This document shows positions 26,407 to 35,112 of a stretch of DNA of 64,000 bases, one piece after another. Source of the stretch: Methanorbis furvi (lineage in GTDB: Archaea; Halobacteriota; Methanomicrobia; Methanomicrobiales; Methanocorpusculaceae); contig NZ_JAWDKA010000001.1 in the NCBI RefSeq assembly GCF_032714615.1, positions 248,001 to 312,000 on the forward strand, given 5' to 3'. The notes beneath the pieces are model-generated. The model ran no database searches. It was given only the letters and a program-made list of their open reading frames with translations, and was not told where the DNA came from. Numbering within the stretch: the stretch's first letter is position 1; every line of letters starts with the position of its first letter. Position numbers and translations under genes: made by a program.

Positions 26407-27432
26407 TTATCTGATGGCGGTAAGGCCGACCGCTTTGTTGGTGATCGCAATCGATTCGGATGCGGTCTGGCACCTGCCTGCCATCGCACGGATGCAGTCA
26501 ACAGTTTCCACAACAACGTCCGCTTCCTGATGAATCGCCTGGAAGAGATAGAGATCTGTTCCTTCGAGGACCGAGATGGATTCTTTGAAGATACCGTTCT
26601 CCCAGAGATCGCCTCTCGGGCGAAGCAGATCGCATGCGTACTCCTTGAGCTCTGCGGTGCTGGTTATCCCTGTGCTCTTCTCAATGAGGCCGAGTCTTGA
26701 GTGTGCTTTGATAAGTTCGATGACCTGCTCTTTGGTCGCAGGATTCTTCAGCTCCATGTTGAGGAAGTGCATGTGCATCAGGGTTGTCGGCACGATCATT
26801 GCGGAGGTGACGATGTTGATGTTCGGCAGAACGCTCTGCACGTCAGGGCCGTGATGAGAGGGAATGGTCACCGGGTTGAGGACAATTGCGTCGATCGGTC
26901 CGCGTTTGACATCGCCAGGGTCGCCACCGCGGCGAACCATCGTGGCCCGTACTTTTTTGACGCCAAAGGCTGAGTCGATTAAGTTGATGATCCGGCATAA
27001 TCCGGTGGTGTTGCAGGATACCACGCGGGCGAACTGTTTTCCAATCGCCTCTGTATAATTACAGGAGGAGTTGAAGGAAAATCCTGCGACCTCGTGATCC
27101 TCGCCGCCCTGCCAGATTGCTTTTTTGCCGTATTTTTCGTACAGGACTCTGTTGCCTTCGCCAACTCCTCCGGGCGTTGCGTCAACGATGATGTCGGCTT
27201 TCTGGATCATGTCCGCAACACTGCCTGCGACCTGAATTCCTGCTTTTTCAAAGTTTTCCTTTTTGGTGATGTCTGCGATGTAAAGGGGGTATCCGCGTTG
27301 TTTTGCAACAAATGCTTCTGCGCCGGGTTTGGTTTTGGAGACACCGATGATTTCCATGTCAGGCTGTGCGGCGACTGCATCAGCCACACGTTTTCCGATG
27401 GTTCCGTATCCGTTGACAGCAACCTTGATCAT
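26407..27432 (-). CDS. gap: Type II glyceraldehyde-3-phosphate dehydrogenase
   Basis: 341 residues. Archaeal GAPDH type: Rossmann opening IKVAVNGYGTIGKRVADAV, catalytic Cys in VVSCNTTGLCR, and RRGGDPGDVKRGP, IPSHHGPDV in the archaeal enzyme. It reversibly oxidises glyceraldehyde 3-phosphate to 1,3-bisphosphoglycerate; in methanogens it mainly serves gluconeogenesis. ATG 27432 is the start. The WG/phosphatase gene follows 11 bases downstream. Confidence 0.95.
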   Translation of the reverse strand: MIKVAVNGYGTIGKRVADAVAAQPDMEIIGVSKTKPGAEAFVAKQRGYPLYIADITKKENFEKAGIQVAGSVADMIQKADIIVDATPGGVGEGNRVLYEKYGKKAIWQGGEDHEVAGFSFNSSCNYTEAIGKQFARVVSCNTTGLCRIINLIDSAFGVKKVRATMVRRGGDPGDVKRGPIDAIVLNPVTIPSHHGPDVQSVLPNINIVTSAMIVPTTLMHMHFLNMELKNPATKEQVIELIKAHSRLGLIEKSTGITSTAELKEYACDLLRPRGDLWENGIFKESISVLEGTDLYLFQAIHQEADVVVETVDCIRAMAGRCQTASESIAITNKAVGLTAIR

Positions 27433-27964
27433 ACTACTGTATGCTTTTCTCTTGGTATCATAAAAGCATATGCTGTGGTGGTTTTGGATTATTGTTTTTG
27501 AACCATGACTGCCTGCAACTTCAAACGAAACGGTATGCCTCAGGAAAAAATCCGGCGCGGAATTTTTTTTGAAGCATCCTGTCCGGAACTGATGCTCTCT
27601 TTTTTGTCAGATGATAAGCGCTTTATTTGAGATTTTCTTGCGCTTGCCGTGCCCTTCTGATACCCTGGTATGCCATGGATACTACGCTGTCTAAGCAAAC
27701 CTAATTTGTGTCCAAGAGATTTATCTTCTTGAAATGAGAGAATCCTAAATTGTACTACCTGATGGAGTTATGTATTCCGCTGGGTCTGGAAAATATTTTC
27801 AGATATACACTGAAACATTGTTCGTCCGCTGGAACTACAAGTTGTTGGCACACAAATATTTCCATCAGGTATTACCTCAAAAATGTCAAGACAGTCGATG
27901 ATCAGCAGGTGATTTTCCACACATAACTTTCACTTTTGAGATCGTCAAATACTTTAGTCAGAGC
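27433..27964. other. Gene-free region upstream of gap
   Basis: No intact gene. The only structure seen is a 13-base inverted pair, TACCTGATGGA near 27756 and TCCATCAGGTA near 27868, which would form a stem with a loop of about 95 bases. Otherwise unremarkable. Confidence 0.5.
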
Positions 27965-28245
27965 CTAACTCCCCGACCGGTTATTCTGGTCAGGTTCTGA
28001 CTGGGTGTCTGTTTTGCTCATTTGATGTTCGGTAGTTCTGTTTTCTGTTATTTCCTTATGCACATTGAGGTACTCAGGGCTTATCATATAATGGTTCATC
28101 TTCTTCTCCCGCGTCTGTTCTATTATAGAGTCAAGAATCATGCGTGTCAGATGCCACTGGACTGTTGAGACCGGGTTCTCTTAAGGAACTCAAGGATGCA
28201 TGGAAGGAGATCATGAGCCTCATTCATGGAGAGGATTTTGATGTG
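27965..28245 (-). pseudogene. Remnant of winged-helix transcription regulator
   Basis: The minus strand from about 28245 gives ILSMNEAHDLLPCILEFLK, then a frame change, then STVQWHLTRMILDSIIEQTR ... KKMNHYMISPEYLNVHKEIT and a TAG at 27965. The block matches the second winged helix of the regulators at 41096-41932 (TSTLRWHLSRLEKYQVI) and 29920-30384 (MRVGWHLSRLEMFGAVV). The helix preceding STVQWHL is deleted, the frame is broken, and the N-terminal end stops where the duplicated promoter begins. A decayed paralogue. Confidence 0.65.
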
Positions 28246-28304
28246 TATCATATGGGCAACTCTTCAAACCGAAGAATTGCTCACTCTCTATAAATATCCG
28301 GCTG
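28246..28304 (+). repeat. Duplicated promoter segment, copy 1 (upstream of YdeI-like gene)
   Basis: GCAACTCTTCAAACCGAAGA followed by ATTGCTCACTCTCTATAAAT and ATCCGGCTG. 49 bases identical to 29014-29062, with partly matching sequence just upstream (ATCATATGG and ATCATTTGA). It contains a near palindrome (CAACTCTTC...GAAGAATTG) directly before TGCTCAC and a TATA box (TATAAATA). Confidence 0.85.
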
Positions 28305-28401
28305 TGTGCTGCGGCGTGATAAAAACAAAGGAGGACTCAGCACAAATCCAAATACTTTCTTTGCAGAACAGTCGAACAATTACTGAACAGGGCGGATTAC
28401 C

Positions 28402-28977
28402 GTGGAGGCAAAAAATATTCTTGGCATCACCACAAGAGAGGCATTTCGGGAGTGGTTAGCAGAAAATCATGACAAGGAAACGGAATGCTGGATGATTGCA
28501 AAGAAAGGAAAAATTCCGCCAAAGGATTTTGTCTGGTATCTTGACTCAGTAGAAGAAGTTCTTTGTTTTGGATGGATAGATACCACCCATAAAAACATCG
28601 ATGGCGTGGATATGCAGAAGTTCACTCCCCGGGCACCGAGAAGCCCGTGGTCGGAATTAAATAAGGAACGTTGCCGCAGATTAGAAAAACTGGGACTTGT
28701 GACGGACGCAGGGCGTGCGGTTTTGCCGGATATGTCGGAGAAGAGCTTTGTCATAGACGATGAGATCATGCAGGCGTTCAAAGAAAATCCGACGGCATGG
28801 GATAATTTCAAAAGTTTTCCTTCTCTCTATCAGCGTGTCCGTATCGATTCCATACAACGTGACAAAAGGAAAGACAGAGCTGTGTTTGAAAAAAGAGTGA
28901 AAAAACTTATTGAGCAGTCTGCGGCAGGAAAGATGTTCGGTGACTGGAATGATTATGGACGGCTGACTGAATATTAG
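28402..28977 (+). CDS. YdeI/OmpD-associated family protein
   Basis: 191 residues from a GTG start (28402). The family signature is present: REAFREWLAENHDKETECWM, YLDSVEEVLCFGWIDTTHKN, FTPRAPRSPWSELNKERC and a basic C-terminal segment (RVKKLIEQSAAGKMFG). Members are called bacteriocin-protection or YdeI-like proteins; the molecular function is unknown. The gene is enclosed by two copies of a promoter segment, which suggests it was inserted next to, or duplicated with, a regulated promoter. The GTG start has no good ribosome site. Confidence 0.8.
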   Translation: MEAKNILGITTREAFREWLAENHDKETECWMIAKKGKIPPKDFVWYLDSVEEVLCFGWIDTTHKNIDGVDMQKFTPRAPRSPWSELNKERCRRLEKLGLVTDAGRAVLPDMSEKSFVIDDEIMQAFKENPTAWDNFKSFPSLYQRVRIDSIQRDKRKDRAVFEKRVKKLIEQSAAGKMFGDWNDYGRLTEY

Positions 28978-29003
28978 ATGCATGGTATGGAGAAAATTTT
29001 GAT

Positions 29004-29062
29004 TATCATTTGAGCAACTCTTCAAACCGAAGAATTGCTCACTCTCTATAAATATCCGGCTG
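29004..29062 (+). repeat. Duplicated promoter segment, copy 2 (upstream of secreted protein)
   Basis: 49-base identity (29014-29062) with the segment at 28256-28304. TATAAATA at about 29047-29054 with TGCTCAC just before it. This copy is only about 15-25 bases from the start of the next gene. Confidence 0.85.
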
Positions 29063-29076
29063 ACGTTTATTCAAAC

Positions 29077-29907
29077 ATGCAGCCACGAACTTTTTGCCTC
29101 TGCCTCCTTCTGGTTTTCTCACTCTGTCTCGCCGCGTCTCCGGCAGCCGCCGCAGTCATTGAAACGCAGTACAATCAGAGCGATCATGTCCTGTACGACG
29201 AACACGCAGCACTACCGCTGAAAACAACCTTCGATCCATCCGAGATTCCGTCATCCAAAAATCTCACTTTTATTCAAAAAGAGTTGGGCCATACTCTTTA
29301 CACAACCATTCCTGCTCTTCACGAAGAAATTATTTCAGCATATCAGGCCCGGTATCCGAATCTCTCCAGCCCTGATGGCAGCACCCGCATTGACATCTAC
29401 GGCTGTCGCCTCCAGATCACTTTTTCGCCTGATGGAATCATCACCGCAAAAACAAGTTCAGTGTATGATCTCTTCTCCCTTCATGGAGAAAAACATCGTA
29501 CTGCATCAAAAGAAGAGTCCTCCTCTGACAAAGGAGCTTTCTTTGGCAGACCATCGACGAACCTCAGCATCGTCATGGTCTTTGAGTACGACGGCGTGAA
29601 TCCTCCAACTCCCCATCCGGTCCTGCGAGAGCATGCCACAGGTTTTACCAACTGGACCGAAGAAGGAGTATGGTCAACCAAAAATTTCATCTCGGAAAAA
29701 ATTCTCCCAGACAACAGTACTACATACGCAGAGATCTCTCTTGAATGGAACCGCGACAAAAAACCAAAAGATCTGATCGCCCACATCGTCAGATTCACGT
29801 GCACTCCCGAGGGTCACGTGAGTTCGTTCTCGGAAAAAATGTTCATCACGCTTGATGACGACGCAACCGATGAGTCACTCGCAGCTCTCATGGAATTTTT
29901 TTCCTGA
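29077..29907 (+). CDS. Secreted protein of unknown function
   Basis: About 276 residues from ATG 29077. Signal peptide MQPRTFCLCLLLVFSLCLAA with cleavage around SPAAAA. The rest is hydrophilic, with many Asn-x-Ser/Thr sites and no recognised domain. A central segment (YGCRLQITFSPDGIITAKTS) suggests a beta-rich fold. There is no C-terminal anchor, so it would be released outside the cell. The start fits a TATA-driven short leader from the duplicated promoter. Followed convergently by a winged-helix regulator that could act on that promoter (inference). Confidence 0.7.
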   Translation: MQPRTFCLCLLLVFSLCLAASPAAAAVIETQYNQSDHVLYDEHAALPLKTTFDPSEIPSSKNLTFIQKELGHTLYTTIPALHEEIISAYQARYPNLSSPDGSTRIDIYGCRLQITFSPDGIITAKTSSVYDLFSLHGEKHRTASKEESSSDKGAFFGRPSTNLSIVMVFEYDGVNPPTPHPVLREHATGFTNWTEEGVWSTKNFISEKILPDNSTTYAEISLEWNRDKKPKDLIAHIVRFTCTPEGHVSSFSEKMFITLDDDATDESLAALMEFFS

Positions 29908-29919
29908 AAAAATATTTTT

Positions 29920-30384
29920 TCACTGATATATTTCGTACGCTTCTCTAAACATATCCGCAGTCCGATATTTTTTCAATCCCAAAGTCTCTTCTTCAACAAC
30001 TGCACCAAACATCTCCAGCCTTGAGAGATGCCAACCGACCCGCATTCCGGACAGCCCAACTCTTTTTGTAATCTCTTCTGCTGAAATGTTTTGGTTCCGG
30101 AAAATTTCTGAAAATATCCGGTGGAGAACATCACTGCCCATGATCTCCTGTAATATTTTTTCCTCGGCACATTTTGGTTCCCGCCGCACCCAGTAGGTAG
30201 AGACCCCGTCTCTCATGATTACCAGAATCACCGCCCGTTTTTTTAGTTTTCTGAGTGTCTGTTTTGCCCAAAACTGCGAGATGCCGGTCTCATGCATTAT
30301 CTCCTCTGATGAAACCCCCGGATTTTCCCGGATGCAGGCAACAATCCTCACAGTTTCATCTATTGTCCGGGAATCAACACTCAT
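29920..30384 (-). CDS. Double winged-helix transcriptional regulator
   Basis: 154 residues, two winged helix-turn-helix units with no membrane segment. The first is RIVACIRENPGVSSEEIMHE, TGISQFWAKQTLRKLKK; the second is NQNISAEEITKRVGLSGMRV, GWHLSRLEMFGAVVEE. The second unit resembles those of the membrane-linked regulators at 41096-41932 and 52184-52975. A cytoplasmic DNA-binding protein. It converges with the secreted-protein gene. Confidence 0.8.
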   Translation of the reverse strand: MSVDSRTIDETVRIVACIRENPGVSSEEIMHETGISQFWAKQTLRKLKKRAVILVIMRDGVSTYWVRREPKCAEEKILQEIMGSDVLHRIFSEIFRNQNISAEEITKRVGLSGMRVGWHLSRLEMFGAVVEEETLGLKKYRTADMFREAYEIYQ

Positions 30385-30476
30385 ACTATTCGCGTACCTC
30401 TGTCATTGATCCTTCACAGTATATGAGTACTGTGGACAAACACTCGTTTTATCGAATCCGGCGTGATGAGATTCTG

Positions 30477-30643
30477 AAACGCGAATGGCACGAATAGCGC
30501 GAATAAAAAATCGCCAATGGCGATTTTTCAAAAAAAATGTTTGTGTTTTTTTCTGAACGAATAAAATCTGTTCAAAATAAAATCTTTAACATTTTCTTAA
30601 AAATCGCCATTGGCGATTTTTTTATTCGCGCTATTCGCGTTTT
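30477..30643. repeat. Palindromic repeat family 2, copy 2
   Basis: AAACGCGAATGGCACG at the left and GCGCTATTCGCGTTTT at the right. The inner pair AAAAATCGCCAATGGCGATT is inverted around an A/T-rich centre. The left end also shares GATTCTGAAACGCGAAT with copy 3. Confidence 0.87.
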
Positions 30644-30697
30644 AAAATTTTTCACGACAGCACAAAAAAAAGAAATGCGGAAAAATGCTTCCGCGAA

Positions 30698-32269
30698 TTA
30701 GGTACTTCGGTCGCCAATCTCTGCAACGTACTCATCGTACAAATCCGTGATCTCCTTCTCCGGCTCTGCCGTAAGCTTTGAGACCACATAAATTGCAATC
30801 AGACTCGCGATGACTCCGGGCACCATCTCATACAGACCGGTCGGGCCTGCAAGATACGTACCCCAGCCAAGAGACACCACTCCTCCGACAATGATACCGG
30901 CAAGTGCCCCCTGCCAGTTCATTCTCTTCCAGAACAGTCCAAGCAGAATTACCGTACCAAACGTACAGCCGAAACCTGCCCAGGCATTTGCCACAATATT
31001 GAACACCGTACTTGCCTGATTTAAGGCAAGGATGATTGCAATTGCAGAAACTGCCAGCACCGTCACACGAGAGATCATCAGAAGTCTCTTGTCGGGTGCA
31101 GACTTGTTGATCAGATTCTTGTAGATGTCCTGCGAGATCGAAGAGGATGCAACAAGAAGCTGGGACGAAGCAGTACTCATCACTGCCCCGAGGATACCAC
31201 AGTAGATGATACCTGCAATAAACGGCAGAGCACCAAACACTGTTCCTGTCATCTGGATAAACACCTGCTCAGGGTTTCCGCCGAGAGCTGCTGGGTCCGG
31301 GAACATAAGCTGACCGATCAGACCAACAAAGATTGCCGCAGACAGAGACAGAATGACCCAGACCATTGCAGCCATACGTGCCTTTGGCACCTCTTCGGGA
31401 TTCTCGATTGCCATAAATCTTGGCAGAATGTGGGGCTGGCCAAAGTAACCGAATCCCCATGCGAGTCCTGACACAATCGTAAACACCGACACGAACTCAA
31501 AGACGCCGCTTGCCGCATCATATTGATGGAACAGCGAAAACATCTCAGGGTTGATGCCTGCAGTTGCAAACGTAATGCCGTCGCCGAACAGAATAATGCA
31601 GGCAACGATCGGAACCAGAATCAGAGCAAACAGCATCAAAAGACCCTGGATCGTATCAGTGATACACACTGCCTTGAATCCTCCGGTGAAGGTATAGCAG
31701 ACCACAATCAGTGCACAGACAAGCACACCCGCAATATACAGCGAGGATACATCCGTGATACCGATCGAGCTTAAATCAACGCCGTAGATCGTCATCAGGG
31801 AGCTGAACAGAACTCCTCCTGCCTTGAACTGGGCAGAGGTGTAGACGATGAAGAAGATCAGAATGAAAACAGATGCAATTGCAGTGATGAATCCTCTCTT
31901 CTCATTGAAACGGTTCGTGATGAACTCGGGAATGGTCAGAGAATCCTTTGCCTTGTGGGTGTAGATTCTCAGGCGTTTTGCAATGAATTTCCAGTTCAGA
32001 TACGTTCCGATCGCAAGACCGATCGCAGTCCAGCCCGCAGCAGACATACCGGTTGCATAGGCAAGACCCGGCAGACCAAGCAGGAGCCATCCGCTCATAT
32101 CTGATGCTTCGGCAGACATTGCTGCAACAAACGGGTGCAGCTTGCGTCCTCCGAGAACGTAGTCACTTGTGGTTTTGGTCTTCTTAAAATAGAAGAACCC
32201 GATGTAGATCATTGCGGCGAAGTAAATAATAAATGCCGCTCCGATGCCAATTAAGTTCCAATCTAACAC
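30698..32269 (-). CDS. putP: Sodium/proline symporter
   Basis: 523 residues, about 13 membrane segments. SSS-family signatures are SDYVLGGRKLHPFVAAMSAE, ASDMSGWLLLGLPGLAYATG and GWGFGYFGQPHILPRFMAIE; the latter (FGQPHIL-RF) is the PutP hallmark. It imports proline, an osmolyte or nutrient, with Na+. The C-terminal tail is acidic. ATG 32269 has an A/T-rich region upstream. Monocistronic by position. Confidence 0.93.
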   Translation of the reverse strand: MLDWNLIGIGAAFIIYFAAMIYIGFFYFKKTKTTSDYVLGGRKLHPFVAAMSAEASDMSGWLLLGLPGLAYATGMSAAGWTAIGLAIGTYLNWKFIAKRLRIYTHKAKDSLTIPEFITNRFNEKRGFITAIASVFILIFFIVYTSAQFKAGGVLFSSLMTIYGVDLSSIGITDVSSLYIAGVLVCALIVVCYTFTGGFKAVCITDTIQGLLMLFALILVPIVACIILFGDGITFATAGINPEMFSLFHQYDAASGVFEFVSVFTIVSGLAWGFGYFGQPHILPRFMAIENPEEVPKARMAAMVWVILSLSAAIFVGLIGQLMFPDPAALGGNPEQVFIQMTGTVFGALPFIAGIIYCGILGAVMSTASSQLLVASSSISQDIYKNLINKSAPDKRLLMISRVTVLAVSAIAIILALNQASTVFNIVANAWAGFGCTFGTVILLGLFWKRMNWQGALAGIIVGGVVSLGWGTYLAGPTGLYEMVPGVIASLIAIYVVSKLTAEPEKEITDLYDEYVAEIGDRST

Positions 32270-32405
32270 AAAATATTCCCCCGGCAGTGGTATTTATCCT
32301 TCGGCCCCACACCGGGCTTTCGGGTACAAATACGTGAACTTACTGCAACTTACTTAGTTTGTCAACATGATATTTATGTGCTCTTAGGCGTGTGGATGAT
32401 TTTGT

Positions 32406-32675
32406 CGCCCACGGAAAAGCGGAACACACTGAAGACAACAGAAAAACATCACGGAGCAGACGTGAACACCACGGAAGTGAATTATTTTAGATAGAATAGG
32501 AGTTACGCGGTGTAATTCTGTGAAGTAGTGAGACTGCCAAGAATGATTTTTCAACACAATTTCATTGTGATTATTTTAAACACGGAACTTCTATTTAGAA
32601 TTCCGTGGTGTTCACGTCTGCTCCGTGATCTTTTTTTCCGTGAAGCTCCGTGTTTTCAGATTTTCCGTGGGCGGC
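32406..32675. repeat. Palindromic repeat family 1, copy B, with nested insertion
   Basis: Outer arms CGCCCACGGAAAAGCGGAAC and TTTTCCGTGGGCGG; inner arms around CACGGAGCAGACGTGAACAC. The central part (32496-32594) is an additional ~100-base segment starting ATAGGAGTTACGCGGTGT, the same end as the long inverted-repeat element at 41968-42541, and ending with a degenerate counterpart (ACGGAACTTCTAT). Confidence 0.82.
32496..32594. repeat. Nested small element with ATAGGAGTTACGCGGT end
   Basis: Inserted in the middle of copy B of repeat family 1. The left end is identical over 16 bases to both ends of the element at 41968-42541, and the right end is a weaker match. Confidence 0.55.
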
Positions 32676-32790
32676 TCACCAAATAAAAACACAAAATCCG
32701 AATAAAGTTTTTCCAAATCAAACCTGATCTTTTGCCGACAACTGAACCCTTATTCACTCACACGTGCAAAAGACAGATCAGGTGAAAAAA

Positions 32791-33489
32791 ATGTGCGAAG
32801 ACCAAACTTGTACATGCGACCCATTCGACGATGAGTGCGACTGCATTGAATACTTCCACGAGATGCCCCGTCTCGGCGAACCAGCCCCCGAATTTATCGC
32901 AGAAACCACACAAGGTCAGATCAAACTTTCTGATTACAAAGACAAGAAATGGGTCGTGCTGTTTTCCCATCCGGCAGACTTTACTCCTGTCTGCACGACC
33001 GAGTTCGCAGCGTTTGCCAAGGCATACCCGGAGTTTGAGAAGAGAAACGTTGCCCTGATCGGTCTTTCGGTTGACAGTTCGTCCTCGCATCTTGCCTGGA
33101 TCAAAGACATCAAAGAAAAACTCGGCGTTGCAATTCCCTTCCCGGTCATTGCCGATCTGGATACAAGAGTTGCCTCCCTTTACGGCATGATCCAGCCGGC
33201 AATGAGTACGACTGCCGCATGCCGTGCGGTGTTCTTCATTGATCCGAAAGGCATTCTTCGTGCGATGATCTATTATCCGCTGACGACCGGACGATATATT
33301 CCTGAAGTTCTGCGGGTGATCGATTCTCTGCAGGTGAATGATAAGTTCCATGTGGCAACGCCCGCGAACTGGCAGCCGGGAGACAAGGTTATTGTTCCTG
33401 CGCCAAGAACTCAGGCCGAGATGGAGGAACGTGAGAAGATTTCGAGTCCTGACAAGAAGACCTGGTATCTTCTGATGAAGGATCTTTGA
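32791..33489 (+). CDS. Peroxiredoxin with Cys-rich N-terminal extension
   Basis: About 232 residues from ATG 32791, which has AGGTGA at the right spacing; a GTG at 32764 is less likely. A Prx6-type thioredoxin-fold peroxidase: peroxidatic Cys in HPADFTPVCTTEFAAFAK, Arg in the ACRAVFFIDPKG segment, and a long C-terminal arm. It reduces H2O2 or alkyl peroxides. The first 18 residues (MCEDQTCTCDPFDDECDC) contain five cysteines and several acids, absent from typical Prx, and suggest a metal or redox extension. Confidence 0.92.
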   Translation: MCEDQTCTCDPFDDECDCIEYFHEMPRLGEPAPEFIAETTQGQIKLSDYKDKKWVVLFSHPADFTPVCTTEFAAFAKAYPEFEKRNVALIGLSVDSSSSHLAWIKDIKEKLGVAIPFPVIADLDTRVASLYGMIQPAMSTTAACRAVFFIDPKGILRAMIYYPLTTGRYIPEVLRVIDSLQVNDKFHVATPANWQPGDKVIVPAPRTQAEMEEREKISSPDKKTWYLLMKDL

Positions 33490-33534
33490 AATCCTTCCCG
33501 AAAATTTTTCTTCTTTTACTGCGGAGGTTATAGC

Positions 33535-33723
33535 ATGGCCGATGATATGACGACGGAACGGGCATATGCAATCCTTGGTGTTCCGGCAGGCTCGGATTTT
33601 TCGACGACAGCAAAAGCGTTTCGCGATCTCCGCGATAAGTATGATCCATCAGTAAATCCGTACAGAAGAAAGGAGTACGCAGAAGTTCTGGCGGCGTTTG
33701 AATTTTTGCAGCACCAGTTCTGA
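33535..33723 (+). CDS. Small J-domain-like protein lacking HPD
   Basis: 62 residues. The sequence TERAYAILGVPAGSDFSTTA, then KAFRDLRDKYDPSVNPYRRK, then AEVLAAFEFL follows the spacing of a J-domain (helix I-II-loop-III), but the HPD tripeptide is replaced by YDP, so Hsp70 stimulation is unlikely. It has a good ribosome site (GGAGG). It lies between peroxiredoxin and flavoprotein genes, and a decayed copy of the same cluster follows at 35.3 kb, so the cluster is a unit. Confidence 0.7.
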   Translation: MADDMTTERAYAILGVPAGSDFSTTAKAFRDLRDKYDPSVNPYRRKEYAEVLAAFEFLQHQF

Positions 33724-33763
33724 GTGCGGTGAAATTTTTATATTTTATATTAGGTGTTTTAGT

Positions 33764-34318
33764 ATGAGCAAGAAAATTCTGATTCTCAACGGCAGCCCCC
33801 GGCCGAAAGGCAATACTGCGGTGCTGATTGATTCGTTTGTGAAGGGAGCAGTCTCTTCTGGAAATTCTGTTACGCGGTTTGATCTGGAGAAGATGGATAT
33901 TCATCCGTGTCTTGGATGTCTGTCCGGCGGAAAGGATCCAAAAAGTCCGTGCGTTCAGAAGGATGCGATGGATGAGATTTATCCAATTTTTAAGGAGGCG
34001 GAGGTCGTGGTGTTTGCATCTCCGATGTACTTCTGGAGTTTTACTGCGCAGCTGAAGGCATGTGTTGATCGGCTGTTTGCGGTGATGGAGAGCGATCTTC
34101 AAAGCTCGAGTGGAAAGGAGTGTATTCTTCTGATGCCTGCCGAGGAGGATTCTGAGAAAAATTTTGCTCCGGTGGTGAGTTATTATCAGACGCTTGCGGA
34201 GAATCTTGGATGGAAGGATGTAGGAATGATTCTTGCGGGAGGGCTGATGGAGGTCGGGGATATTTCCGGCAAGCCAATTCTTCTTGAGGCTGAGGCACTC
34301 GGGAGGTCAGTTGTATGA
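33764..34318 (+). CDS. NADPH-dependent FMN reductase / flavodoxin family protein
   Basis: About 184 residues from ATG 33764, with AGGTG upstream. Flavodoxin-like fold: LNGSPRPKGNTAVLIDSF (FMN phosphate loop), FASPMYFWSFTAQLKACVDR (FMN ring region), and a Cys pair in HPCLGCLSGGKDPKSPCVQ reminiscent of the compact Cys cluster of archaeal iron-sulfur flavoproteins, although spacing here differs. It overlaps the next, related gene by four bases. A flavin-based electron carrier linked with the peroxiredoxin is inferred. Confidence 0.85.
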   Translation: MSKKILILNGSPRPKGNTAVLIDSFVKGAVSSGNSVTRFDLEKMDIHPCLGCLSGGKDPKSPCVQKDAMDEIYPIFKEAEVVVFASPMYFWSFTAQLKACVDRLFAVMESDLQSSSGKECILLMPAEEDSEKNFAPVVSYYQTLAENLGWKDVGMILAGGLMEVGDISGKPILLEAEALGRSVV

Positions 34319-34935
34319 AGGTTTTGTTGATCAACGGGAGTCCGAATAAGGAGGGCTGTACGTTTACGGCGTTGTCCGAGGTTGCAGCAAGCCTGAATCG
34401 TCATGATGTCGCAACTGAGATTTTGTATCTTGGGAAGAAACCGATTGCGGGTTGTATTGCCTGCATGAAGTGCCGGGAGACAGGGAAGTGCGCTTTTAAG
34501 GATCAGGTGAATGAGGTTGCGGCCCGCCTTGATGAGTTTGATGCGATTGTTTTTGGATCACCAGTGTATTATGCGGGTCCTTCGGGTCAGCTGACTGCGT
34601 TTTTGGACCGGTTGTTTTTTTCAAGCGGCGGTAAAATGGCAGGAAAGCTTGGTGCATCGGTTGTGTCCTGCCGGAGAGGCGGTGCGTCTGCTGCGTTTGA
34701 TCGGCTGAACAAGTATTTTACGATCAGTAATATGCCGATTGTTTCTTCGCAGTACTGGAATCAGGTTCACGGGTTTACGCCTGAGGATGTGCGAAAGGAT
34801 GCGGAGGGTCTTCAGACGATGCGAACGCTTGCGGAAAATATGGCGTGGCTTCTGCGGTGCATTGAGGCTGGAAGAAAGGCGGGCGTTCCGGGGCCTGTGT
34901 ACGAGGAGCATCTTATGACGAATTTTATTGAGTGA
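34315..34935 (+). CDS. Iron-sulfur flavoprotein-like NADPH-dependent FMN reductase
   Basis: 206 residues. FMN-binding LINGSPNKEGCTFTALSEVA, compact cysteine motif GCIACMKCRETGKC (C-x2-C-x2-C-x5-C, typical of archaeal iron-sulfur flavoproteins that hold a 4Fe-4S cluster), and GSPVYYAGPSGQLTAFLDRL. It likely transfers electrons between ferredoxin or NADPH and acceptors such as O2 or peroxides. Translation is coupled to the upstream flavoprotein (ATGA overlap). A decayed 5' part of a paralogue lies at about 35510-35640. Confidence 0.88.
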   Translation: MKVLLINGSPNKEGCTFTALSEVAASLNRHDVATEILYLGKKPIAGCIACMKCRETGKCAFKDQVNEVAARLDEFDAIVFGSPVYYAGPSGQLTAFLDRLFFSSGGKMAGKLGASVVSCRRGGASAAFDRLNKYFTISNMPIVSSQYWNQVHGFTPEDVRKDAEGLQTMRTLAENMAWLLRCIEAGRKAGVPGPVYEEHLMTNFIE

Positions 34936-34980
34936 ATTTTTCCGGCGGATTTTTTCCGCTGATTTTTTTCAAAAATTTTT

Positions 34981-35112
34981 TTGCAGTACCAGAGTTTGAT
35001 CACTGTCTTTATGCTGAGCTTCACGCATACAGATGAAATCATATGAAAAAATTTCAGAGATATTTTTTGCTGATGCTTCTCTGCATAACGATGCTCAGTT
35101 GTTTTGCCTTTT
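34981..35112 (+). repeat. 130-base direct repeat, copy 1 (promoter plus signal-peptide codons)
   Basis: Near-identical to 37390-37520. Contains the promoter motif ACCAGAGTTTGATCACTGTC and TTTATGCTGAG, and the first codons MKKFQRYFLLMLLCITMLSC. One base in the promoter differs (TTTATGC here, TTTATAC in copy 2). Confidence 0.88.
34988..35015 (+). promoter_or_regulatory. Promoter box B (site 1)
   Basis: ACCAGAGTTTGATCACTGTC then TTTATGC. It belongs with the sites at 37396, 38854 and 40583; consensus about YYAGAGTnTGnTCAC followed by an A/T-rich TATA region. Confidence 0.55.

Noticed and set aside
27721-27900. Candidate transposon end (inverted TACCTGATGGA pair)
   Set aside because: Only 11-13 bases match, no coding capacity, and no second copy in the window.
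28226-28459. Reading frame across the duplicated promoter and the start of the YdeI-like gene
   Set aside because: It crosses a promoter repeat, is out of frame with the real gene, and has no protein-like pattern.
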